From NCBI GenBank assembly GCA_022704585.1, contig JAKJGD010000077.1:1-7759 (forward strand): DNA of 7,759 nucleotides, in the 5' to 3' direction. Positions 1-6,018 of the stretch are shown piece after piece. Below the pieces are notes generated by a model. That model did no database searches, was not told where the DNA came from, and worked only from the letters and a program-made list of their open reading frames with translations. Origin of the DNA: Spirochaetota bacterium. GTDB lineage: Bacteria > Spirochaetota > UBA4802 > UBA5550. A program made the translations under genes and the position numbers. Position 1 is the stretch's first letter. Each line of letters begins with the position of its first letter.

Positions 1-812
1 CCGATTCCCGCCTCTGTCAGGTCGCGGGCAACGTTGTTGGCGCCGTGCTTGGTGCGCGTGAACACCAGCGCCGTGACCACGGACGGGTCTTTCAGAATGT
101 GCGCAAGCAGCCGTTTTTTCTCTTTTTTCCCGACGTAATAAATGGATTGATCGATACTATCGACCGTGGAGGAGACCGGGGTGACCGCTACCTTTTCGGG
201 GTTCACCAGTATGGTGTCGGCAAGCTTTGATATCGCGGGAGGCATGGTCGCCGAAAAGAACAGCGTCTGCCGCCGCGCGGGCAGCTTCGCGATAACTTTC
301 TTAACGTCGTGGATGAAACCCATGTCCAGCATCCTGTCCGCCTCGTCGAGGACGAACTGCCGGATGTGACGGAGGTCCACAAATCCCTGGTTCATGAGGT
401 CCAGGAGCCTTCCGGGGGTTGCGATCAGGACCCGGACGCCGGCGCGCAGCGCTTCGGTCTGGGATTTTTGCGACACGCCGCCGAAAATTACGGCATGCCG
501 TATGCCTGTATGCCTCCCGTACGCGGTAAAGCTCTCGCCGATCTGGATCGCGAGCTCCCGGGTGGGCGTCAATATAAGGGCGCTGATGGTCCGCGGCGCG
601 CCGGCGGCAGGCCGCTCCTCGTGCAATAACTGCAGCATGGGTATGGCGAACGCGGCGGTTTTCCCCGTGCCTGTCTGGGCGCAGCCGAGCAGGTCTTTCT
701 TCGCAAGAATGATGGGGATGGCGCGCTCCTGTATCGGGGTAGGCGTTGAGTAACCTTCCGATTTCAGCGCCTTTAAAATAGGCGCAATGAGACTGAGACT
801 TTCAAATGACAT
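1..812 (-). CDS. rhlE: RhlE-type DEAD-box ATP-dependent RNA helicase (C-terminal part outside window)
   Basis: ATP-driven RNA unwinding enzyme of the cytosol; RhlE-like members act in ribosome maturation, RNA turnover and cold adaptation (family knowledge). From the ATG at 812-810 the frame stays open for 270 codons to the window edge. Motifs in order: Q motif PTPIQ (about residues 24-28), Walker A AQTGTGKT (45-52), motif Ia PTRELA (83-88), GG (111-112), motif Ib TPGR (132-135), motif II DEAD (156-159), motif III SAT (187-189). The second RecA domain begins near residue 225 and includes VFTRTK (250-255). The rest of that domain and the basic tail are missing only because the window ends. A Shine-Dalgarno AAGGAG (complement of 823-828) lies about 10 nt before the ATG, which fixes the start. 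The gene follows the respiratory cassette but is separated from it by a terminator, so it is probably a separate transcription unit. RhlE is preferred over DbpA or CsdA from overall motif wording; the subfamily call is less sure than the family. Confidence 0.93.
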   Translation of the reverse strand, partial: MSFESLSLIAPILKALKSEGYSTPTPIQERAIPIILAKKDLLGCAQTGTGKTAAFAIPMLQLLHEERPAAGAPRTISALILTPTRELAIQIGESFTAYGRHTGIRHAVIFGGVSQKSQTEALRAGVRVLIATPGRLLDLMNQGFVDLRHIRQFVLDEADRMLDMGFIHDVKKVIAKLPARRQTLFFSATMPPAISKLADTILVNPEKVAVTPVSSTVDSIDQSIYYVGKKEKKRLLAHILKDPSVVTALVFTRTKHGANNVARDLTEAGI

Positions 813-913
813 CTAATGTTTTCTCCTTGTAGATAAGCCGGCTGAGACAGTGTGGTAGTTGAAACAGCGGGGTACTATCGAATATCGTGCCACTCTTCAC
901 GGACGGGGGTTTT

Positions 914-949
914 TGTCAATTAATATATACATTCACTCTTTTTTATCGA
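914..949 (-). promoter_or_regulatory. Candidate sigma-70 promoter for the helicase gene
   Basis: Reading the minus strand, a -35-like TCGATA (complement of 944-949) is followed after 16 nt by a -10-like TATATT (complement of 922-927). This sits in an AT-rich stretch just downstream of the preceding terminator. Initiation would fall near 915 and leave a leader of about 100 nt. A perfect TTGACA (complement of 914-919) is also present, but I see no -10 box 16-18 nt after it. I found no clear riboswitch or strong hairpin in the leader (813-913). Assignment is by eye only. Confidence 0.35.
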
Positions 950-970
950 GGTTGTGTTCATATTTAATAA

Positions 971-999
971 AGGAGGCGGCATGCATGATGCCGCCTCCT
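971..999 (-). terminator. Rho-independent terminator of the respiratory cassette
   Basis: Perfect 12-bp inverted repeat: arms 971-982 (aggaggcggcat) and 988-999, loop of 5 nt (983-987). Read on the minus strand, the GC-rich stem is followed by TTTATTAAATA, a broken but AT-rich U-tract. It starts 27 nt after the stop codon of the heme-copper subunit gene and lies before the helicase promoter region, so it closes the two-gene operon. On the plus strand no U-tract follows directly, so it is probably one-directional. Confidence 0.85.
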
Positions 1000-1026
1000 G
1001 GCATATGTTTCCGGCCGCTGCCTGTT

Positions 1027-2646
1027 TTACTTCGGCAGCAGGTCTTTCGTTTTCAGCTTTGAAGGAAGGAATATGCCGATAACCCCGTTGATCCCCACGC
1101 TCATCACGATGTTGAAGAAGAACGCGGCAAATCCCAGGAGCAGCAGCGCGCCGGTAAGAGCGGCAAGTAGCATGAACGGGAAGAACTCGCCGTTGAAATA
1201 GACCGTGCGGCGCAGCATTCCCTGCAGGCCTGCCATGCCCATGAAAGCTCCCATCCCGATGCCGCCGAGCAGGTGGCACCAGAAGTGGAAGTTCGCGAGC
1301 TTCTCGCTCCAGAGCTTCGCGCCATTGGTCAGCACCGGGAACAGGTAGTAGACCGCGGCATAGAGCGTCATGGTCAGGCCGACCAGCACGGCCACGTGCA
1401 CGTGCGGGCCCACGATCCACTGCGTGTTATGCAGGATGCGGTTCAGGCCCAGGTCCGCCTGGATGATGCCGGCCGGCACCGCGAGGGCGAACCCCAGAAG
1501 CCCGCCGAGCAGGAACTTGAGAGGGTTCGTCATCTTCAGCGGCCGCGCGCTCCAGAGCGTGACCAGCGTGATGAAGAACGCCAGGCCCTGGGTGATCAGC
1601 TCGAACGCCGTGACCATTTCGCCCGATACTACTTTCAGGATGCCCGGCTGGGCCTGGTCCGACATCAGGTGGTGCGACCACACGGTCCAGGACACGACCA
1701 GCTCCACGAAGAGGGCGGCGCGCGCGATGTTCTCCATGAAGAGCTTTTTCCCGGTTATCAGCGTGGCCAGCAGGTACCAGGTCCCGGCCACGAAGATCAG
1801 GACCAGGCCGTCCGCGATCAGGTCAAGCCCCCACCAGAACCAGTTCTTGTAGAGCAGGGCGTCGATCGCCGAATGCTTCAGGTCGTAGCCGAGTATGGCG
1901 GCGACCATGTAGACCAGTATGAGCACGCCCGTGAAAAGAATGACGCCGGTGTTTAAGGCCATGTCGACGGTGCCGCGGGCTATTGCGGCGACCGGAAGAG
2001 AGACCAGGTGCTCTTTCTTGTCTTTCCTGAATAAGTTCCTGATGCCGCTGAGACCCAGCGCGGACGAGATGAGCGCGCCCGCCGGCTGCTTGGGCGTGCC
2101 TTCAGGAGTGTACATGATGGTCGCGAATATGTTCAGGACAAAGAACGCGGCCCCGGCCATGACGATGGCTATGCCGACTATGAAGAAGGTCCCGCCCCAC
2201 ACGCTGAACTGCGTGAAGTCGGCGGGCAGGGGCCAGTACAGGGTGTACATCGGCGCATAGTGGGTGATGAAGCCGGCGAGCCAGAAGACGAGCGTGCCGC
2301 CGGCGACCAGCCCGCAGGTCCAGTTTGCCAGCTTGATGCTCCAGAGCGGCTTTTTCATCAAGAACGGCACCAGGAAGAGAAAGGCGCCGAGCACGAGCGA
2401 GTACGTGGACCCGAATATGCCGATCAGCGGGTGCGCGGTCAGGATGCCGTAGTACTGGTCTGTCGGGACGAGCGAGACGACCGGTTTCACCAGGTACAGC
2501 CTCATGATCATGCCCTCGATCAGCACGACCCCGTACCAGAGCAGCCCCAGTACGACGAACCTCAATGTCATTTTCTGCATTGGAGTCAGGGTCGCGGGCT
2601 TGAACAGGCCCTGCTCTCCGTTTACCAGTGTGTGTATCAAGTTCAT
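1027..2646 (-). CDS. Heme-copper oxidoreductase subunit I, probable non-canonical nitric oxide reductase
   Basis: Integral membrane protein of 539 residues with about 12 hydrophobic helices. Low-spin heme ligands would be H72 (TAHPLIGIFG) and H417; the high-spin heme ligand would be H415 (NTQWIVGPHVH). The active-site metal pair is H325-H326 (WSHH). Helix VI (about 268-292) reads WWGLDLIADG where oxidases have GHPxVY. It aligns better with the NorB pattern WWVVHLWVEG, putting D275 at the metal-ligand His and D279 at the metal-ligand Glu. The cross-linked Tyr of oxygen reductases is absent. The YTLYWPLP stretch and the partner subunit resemble the ba3/B family. Known branches of that family (eNOR, sNOR, gNOR and others) reduce NO to N2O with altered metal ligands, and I recall Asp as a ligand in at least one. 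Likely reaction: 2 NO + 2 e- + 2 H+ to N2O + H2O in the inner membrane (inference). The start has GAGG about 9 nt upstream, and the gene lies 33 nt after subunit II. An oxidase is the less likely alternative; the superfamily is certain. Confidence 0.85.
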   Translation of the reverse strand: MNLIHTLVNGEQGLFKPATLTPMQKMTLRFVVLGLLWYGVVLIEGMIMRLYLVKPVVSLVPTDQYYGILTAHPLIGIFGSTYSLVLGAFLFLVPFLMKKPLWSIKLANWTCGLVAGGTLVFWLAGFITHYAPMYTLYWPLPADFTQFSVWGGTFFIVGIAIVMAGAAFFVLNIFATIMYTPEGTPKQPAGALISSALGLSGIRNLFRKDKKEHLVSLPVAAIARGTVDMALNTGVILFTGVLILVYMVAAILGYDLKHSAIDALLYKNWFWWGLDLIADGLVLIFVAGTWYLLATLITGKKLFMENIARAALFVELVVSWTVWSHHLMSDQAQPGILKVVSGEMVTAFELITQGLAFFITLVTLWSARPLKMTNPLKFLLGGLLGFALAVPAGIIQADLGLNRILHNTQWIVGPHVHVAVLVGLTMTLYAAVYYLFPVLTNGAKLWSEKLANFHFWCHLLGGIGMGAFMGMAGLQGMLRRTVYFNGEFFPFMLLAALTGALLLLGFAAFFFNIVMSVGINGVIGIFLPSKLKTKDLLPK

Positions 2647-2679
2647 AAGTGATTTCCTCGTGTGATGGATTTATTGACG

Positions 2680-3231
2680 TTATTCCGTGACTTCAACAGC
2701 GTCCTTCACGAACATGTTCGCGCCTTTCGGGCCCGAATACTCGGTGGACCGGATCGAATATACGCCGGGACTTTCGAATTTCCAGACAATGTCGTTCACG
2801 TAGCCCGGCAGTACCTGCATCTGGAAGAGCATCGAGTTGTCCGCCCGGAACAGGCCGAACCCGTAGGTCAGGTCGTCCGACGTGACGTTGAACCGCGCGA
2901 TCTCTCCTTTTTTGATCACCATCTTTTCCGCGGGGAGCGCGAACGTGTGGTTGGCGATATTGATGGTAAACGTTTTATCGGCCGTAACGCCCGACCGGTC
3001 AAGGTCCATCGGTTTCCACGGGATCGTTGCGTGGGTGACGAGGTGCAGGGAAACCCCCGCGACCACCAGGAAGCCGACGAATACGTAGAAGAGGGCGGGT
3101 TTGAACTCTTTGCCCGTTCCTTTTTTTGTGACCCGGTAGCCGAACCACCCTATCACCGACATTATGGCCAGCGCGTAGAGGGTGTATGCAAGGGTCTGTC
3201 CCCACAGGACCAAGCTTGTATCAACAATCAT
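2680..3231 (-). CDS. Cupredoxin-fold subunit II of the heme-copper complex, CuA site degenerate
   Basis: Membrane-anchored partner of the downstream catalytic subunit, 183 residues. Two hydrophobic helices (about 10-32 and 46-67) precede a periplasmic beta domain (about 85-183). The domain keeps the landmarks of a COX2 cupredoxin: SDDLTYGFG (118-126), LPG (141-143), SPGVYSI (154-160), and a loop ending NMF (172-174). Compared from memory with the Thermus ba3 subunit II, the CuA ligands are changed. The first His becomes Y123, both Cys become S162 and S166, the second His becomes G170, and only the Met (M173) remains. The protein therefore should not bind CuA. Electrons probably enter from quinol or an unknown donor, as in quinol oxidases whose subunit II lost CuA. 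A strong Shine-Dalgarno AAGGAGG (complement of 3236-3242) precedes the ATG. It is the first gene of a two-gene operon, with the FNR-type palindrome about 120 nt upstream. Confidence 0.85.
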   Translation of the reverse strand: MIVDTSLVLWGQTLAYTLYALAIMSVIGWFGYRVTKKGTGKEFKPALFYVFVGFLVVAGVSLHLVTHATIPWKPMDLDRSGVTADKTFTINIANHTFALPAEKMVIKKGEIARFNVTSDDLTYGFGLFRADNSMLFQMQVLPGYVNDIVWKFESPGVYSIRSTEYSGPKGANMFVKDAVEVTE

Positions 3232-3336
3232 ATCTCCTCCTTTTTGAAATTATTGGTTATTACTGATCCTTGAATTCTGAAATACGCCGTAATAAGCCGC
3301 ACGCCGCAGCGGTTCCCCCCTGTATCATGTCCGCAA

Positions 3337-3348
3337 AATGCGCGCATT
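3337..3348. repeat. Second perfect 12-bp palindrome overlapping the FNR-type site
   Basis: AATGCGCGCATT reads identically on both strands and shares its last two bases with the FNR-type palindrome. In the class II promoter geometry it would cover about -36 to -25, just downstream of the activator. It could be an operator for a second regulator or a chance GC-alternating palindrome. No regulator is recognised for it. Confidence 0.4.
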
Positions 3349-3360
3349 GACCCAGGTCAA
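3347..3360. promoter_or_regulatory. FNR/CRP-superfamily operator (DNR- or HcpR-like) upstream of the NOR-like operon
   Basis: A perfect palindrome, TTGACC-CA-GGTCAA, also readable as TTGAC-N4-GTCAA. The FNR/DNR consensus is TTGAT-N4-ATCAA; HcpR-type nitrosative-stress regulators are recalled as preferring TTGAC-N4-GTCAA. Its centre is about 122 nt before the subunit II start. A class II activator site centred at -41.5 would place transcription start near 3312. The region where the -10 box would lie (complement of about 3319-3325, TGATACAGG) has only a weak extended -10, as expected for an activator-dependent promoter. Only the minus-strand operon lies close enough downstream to be its target. 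Confidence 0.6.
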
Positions 3361-3384
3361 GCGGGGAATAATAAGTTGATTTTA

Positions 3385-3408
3385 GAAAAACAGTAAGGGA
3401 CTGCTCCT
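3385..3408 (-). terminator. Weak candidate terminator after the phosphoesterase gene
   Basis: On the minus strand CAGT-ccctt-ACTG (complement of 3391-3403) is followed by TTTTTC (complement of 3385-3390); G-U pairs could lengthen the stem toward 3408. The core is only 4 bp, so efficiency is doubtful. The rest of the 3232-3570 spacer is AT-rich, holds the operator region described separately, and shows no credible open reading frame on either strand. Confidence 0.3.
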
Positions 3409-3570
3409 TTATTTATTTAAAAATTAAGTAAACATTAGAACATTGAATGTCAGGGTTATAAACCGGCAAACGGGAACGAGATGAAAGAAATATAATCAAT
3501 CGTGAATGGAAAGGCAAGTGATAAAAGGGAATCATTGAGCGGGGGTGAGCGGTATTAGTGACGCAGGGCT

Positions 3571-4062
3571 CTACTCGGCATCGATCAGGATACGCTCGAC
3601 TTTCCCGGTCTCGGGGTCGAGGATCGCGACGGTGAACACGTCCGCGCCGTAGAGGGCGCCCGGGTTGATAACCCGCGTGTTCCCTGACAGGTAGTTCTCG
3701 AACATGTGGGTGTGTCCCTTGATCACGTAGTCGTATTCGCCGGAGGCCATGGCCGCCCGGAACAGCGGCACGTCGTTGCCGTGGAACACGATGATCTTCT
3801 TGCCGCCCGCCTCGAAGGTGCTCGACGCCTCGATCTTCCCGAAGCCGAGCTTCGCGGCCTCCGCGTTCAGGGCATCGTCGTCGATATCGCCGTTGCCGAG
3901 CACGAATTTGCACCGGAAGTCCTTGAACAGGCGGAGCATCTTGGAGGAGGTGATGTCCCCGGCGTGCACCACCAGGTCCACCCTGTTCTGGCTGAAAATT
4001 TTAATCGCCTTCTGCGCGAGCTCGATATTATTGTGAGTGTCGGAAACGATGCCGATCTTCAT
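3571..4062 (-). CDS. YfcE/MJ0936-family metallophosphoesterase
   Basis: Small cytosolic calcineurin-like phosphoesterase of 163 residues, about the length of MJ0936 and YsnB. Metal-binding motifs are complete in order: SDTH (D8, H10), HAGD (D36), GNGD (N57, where many members have GNHD or GNCD), FHGN (H94), GHTH (H117, H119) and NPG (133-135). Family members hydrolyse phosphodiesters in a divalent-metal-dependent way on model substrates; the physiological substrate is generally unknown, and nothing here identifies it. The start ATG lies 3 nt after the metG stop. No strong Shine-Dalgarno is visible, only G-rich sequence, so translation is probably coupled to metG. It is the last gene of the holB-ricT-metG run. 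Confidence 0.92.
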   Translation of the reverse strand: MKIGIVSDTHNNIELAQKAIKIFSQNRVDLVVHAGDITSSKMLRLFKDFRCKFVLGNGDIDDDALNAEAAKLGFGKIEASSTFEAGGKKIIVFHGNDVPLFRAAMASGEYDYVIKGHTHMFENYLSGNTRVINPGALYGADVFTVAILDPETGKVERILIDAE

Positions 4063-4065
4063 ATG

Positions 4066-4413
4066 CTAGCCCAGCCGGGCCCCCGCGGGAATGGAGTCGT
4101 CCACCACGATCAGCACCGGCTGGTCCGAGCCGGGCGCTTTCGCGGCGAGGAGCATGCCGTTCGAAGTGCGCTTGAACAGTGTCGCGGGCTTCAGGTTCGC
4201 CACGAGCAGGATCTTTTTCCCGGGGAGGGTCTCCGGTTCGTACCACTTCGCGATGCCCGCTATGATGGTCCGCTCGTCCAGGCCGGAGTCGACCCGGAGC
4301 TCAAGGAGCTTCTCCGAGCCCTCGATCCGCGCGGCGGTCAGGACCTTCGCCACCCGGATGTCAATTTTTGAAAAATCCGCTATATCGACAAGGCCTTCGT
4401 GCTGTTCCGTCAT
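4066..4413 (-). other. Possible internal translation unit: stand-alone tRNA-binding domain of MetG
   Basis: Inside the metG linker an in-frame ATG (4413-4411, residue M536) is preceded at 7 nt by AAGGAGA (complement of 4421-4427). This is a better ribosome binding site than that of metG itself. Initiation there would yield 115 residues, MTEQHEG to the shared stop, matching the size of free Trbp111-like tRNA-binding proteins. Whether it is used cannot be told from sequence. The AAG GAG codons may simply reflect the Lys/Glu-rich linker. Confidence 0.35.
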
Positions 4414-6018
4414 GGCCGGCTCTCCTTTCTTTTTTTCAGATTTTTTCGGTTCCGCCGCGCGGGGCTTCCCGCCCGCCTCGGCCGCAACTTTTTCCAGGCG
4501 CGGGAAGAGTATGCCCAGCTGCCCGATCGTGCGCCCGTCGTCCAGGAGGGTGAAGGAGCCCAGGCTCTCGATATCGCGCGGCTTGTTTTCAGCCCCGAGC
4601 GCCGCTATGATTGCCGCGCTCGACCCGATAAGCGCCGGCGACAGGAGCACGGCTATGCCGTAGATCGCTTCAAGTATGTTCCTCATGACGGAGGAAAGGC
4701 GGGCCGTGCCGCCCTCTTTGGCGAGCTGCCAGGGCTTGTTCGTATCGATATACTTGTTCAGGTACCGTATGAATTCCCAGAGCTTTTCCAGGCCCGCGCT
4801 GGTCTGGAACTTGCGCGCGAACGCGATGTAGTCGGCGGAAGAGCTCCTGAACCGGGAAACAAGATCGTCCCGGTCGGCGGGCTCGGACGCGCTGAAGGGC
4901 GGCAGGGCGCCACCGAAGAACTTGCCCAGCATGTTGACGGTGCGGTTGACCAGGTTGCCCCAGTCGTTGGCCAGGTCGAAATTGATCCGGTCGATGATGA
5001 CGTCCTCGCTGAATTTCGCGTCGTTCCCGAAGCTCATCTCCCTCAGGAAAAAATAGCGCATCTGGTCGTTCCCGTACCGGTCGGCCAGGTCCTTCGGGGT
5101 CACCACGTTGCCCAGGCTCTTGGACATCTTGGCGTCCTGCATGTTCCAGTACCCGTGTACGTTCAGGTTCCGGTACGGTTCAATGCCGGCGGCCCTGAGC
5201 ATGGTAGGCCAGAATATCCCGTGCGGCTTCACGATGTCCTTGGCGATGATGTGCTGCACCGCGGGCCAGTACGCGGCGAATTTCTCTCCTTCGGGCCAGC
5301 CGATCGCGCTGATGTAGTTTATCAGCGCGTCGAACCAGACATAGGTGACGTAGTTCTCGTCAAAGGGGAGGGTGATTCCCCACTGGAGCCGCGACTTGGG
5401 CCGCGAGATGCAGAGGTCTTCCAGCACCTCGCCTTTCAGGAGCGCCATGACCTCGTTGCGGTACCGCTCGGGCCGTATGAAGTCCGGGTTTTTCTCGATA
5501 TGCCCGATGAGCCAGTCCTGGTATTTACTCATCTTGAAGAAATAGTTTTTTTCCTCAATGTAGTCGAGCTTCCGGTCATGGTCCGGGCACTTTCCGTCCA
5601 CCATCTCCTTCTCGGTGAAAAAGCGCTCGCACCCGACGCAGTAGAAGCCGCCGTAGCTCCCGAAATAGATGTCGCCGGCGTCGTACACCTTCTGGAGGAT
5701 CTTCTGCACGACCGCGACGTGCCGCTTTTCCGTGGTGCGGATGAAGTCGTTGAAGCCGATCCCCAGGTCTGTCCAGGTCTTCCGGAATATGCCGCTGATG
5801 CGGTCGGCGTACTCCTGGGGCGTGGTGCCGTTGGCCGTCGCGGCCTGGTCGATCTTGTCGCCGTGCTCGTCCGTGCCGGTCAGGAAATAGGAGTCGTACC
5901 CGAGCATGGCATGGAAGCGGCTCATGAAGTCGGCGAGTATCGTGGTGTATGCGTGGCCGATGTGCGGCTCGGCGTTCACGTAGTATATGGGAGTTGTAAC
6001 GTAAAACGTTTCTTTCAT
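4066..6018 (-). CDS. metG: Methionyl-tRNA synthetase with C-terminal tRNA-binding domain
   Basis: Charges tRNA-Met with methionine in an ATP-dependent cytosolic reaction. 650 residues, normal for bacterial forms with the appended domain. Class I signatures: PIYYVNAEPHIGH with HIGH at 19-22, and KMSKS at 297-301. A zinc knuckle is formed by C127, C130, C144 and H147 (CVGC, then CPDH), the single-knuckle arrangement of Thermus-type enzymes. The anticodon-binding helical domain spans about 345-510 and includes NKPW (427-430). A Lys/Ala/Glu/Pro-rich linker (about 512-541) leads to an EMAP/Trbp111-like OB-fold domain (about 542-650) with DIRVAKV and the NLKP stretch. The ATG at 6018-6016 is chosen because MKETFYVTTPIYYV matches the family N-terminus. 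The reading frame also continues upstream through ricT, but that extension is not homologous. The start overlaps the ricT stop as ATGA, and GAGGA about 12 nt upstream is a modest ribosome binding site. Confidence 0.97.
   Translation of the reverse strand: MKETFYVTTPIYYVNAEPHIGHAYTTILADFMSRFHAMLGYDSYFLTGTDEHGDKIDQAATANGTTPQEYADRISGIFRKTWTDLGIGFNDFIRTTEKRHVAVVQKILQKVYDAGDIYFGSYGGFYCVGCERFFTEKEMVDGKCPDHDRKLDYIEEKNYFFKMSKYQDWLIGHIEKNPDFIRPERYRNEVMALLKGEVLEDLCISRPKSRLQWGITLPFDENYVTYVWFDALINYISAIGWPEGEKFAAYWPAVQHIIAKDIVKPHGIFWPTMLRAAGIEPYRNLNVHGYWNMQDAKMSKSLGNVVTPKDLADRYGNDQMRYFFLREMSFGNDAKFSEDVIIDRINFDLANDWGNLVNRTVNMLGKFFGGALPPFSASEPADRDDLVSRFRSSSADYIAFARKFQTSAGLEKLWEFIRYLNKYIDTNKPWQLAKEGGTARLSSVMRNILEAIYGIAVLLSPALIGSSAAIIAALGAENKPRDIESLGSFTLLDDGRTIGQLGILFPRLEKVAAEAGGKPRAAEPKKSEKKKGEPAMTEQHEGLVDIADFSKIDIRVAKVLTAARIEGSEKLLELRVDSGLDERTIIAGIAKWYEPETLPGKKILLVANLKPATLFKRTSNGMLLAAKAPGSDQPVLIVVDDSIPAGARLG

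Noticed and set aside
914..919. Perfect TTGACA as the -35 box of the helicase promoter
   Set aside because: No -10-like hexamer occurs at 16-18 nt spacing on the minus strand; the nearest AT-rich hexamers are about 27 nt away. The pair at 944-949 and 922-927 fits better.
1273..1956. 227-codon plus-strand frame opposite the heme-copper subunit gene
   Set aside because: Its composition (Gln/Arg/Glu/His-rich) is a typical antisense shadow of membrane-protein codons, and no ribosome binding site was noted.
1027..3231. Annotation of the two-gene operon as a cytochrome c oxidase
   Set aside because: CuA ligands are missing in subunit II, and the helix VI His and Tyr are missing in subunit I, so a standard cytochrome c oxidase assignment does not fit.
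3413..3913. 166-codon minus-strand frame overlapping the phosphoesterase
   Set aside because: It is an Arg-rich alternate frame of the phosphoesterase that runs into the AT-rich spacer; the real frame holds all catalytic motifs.
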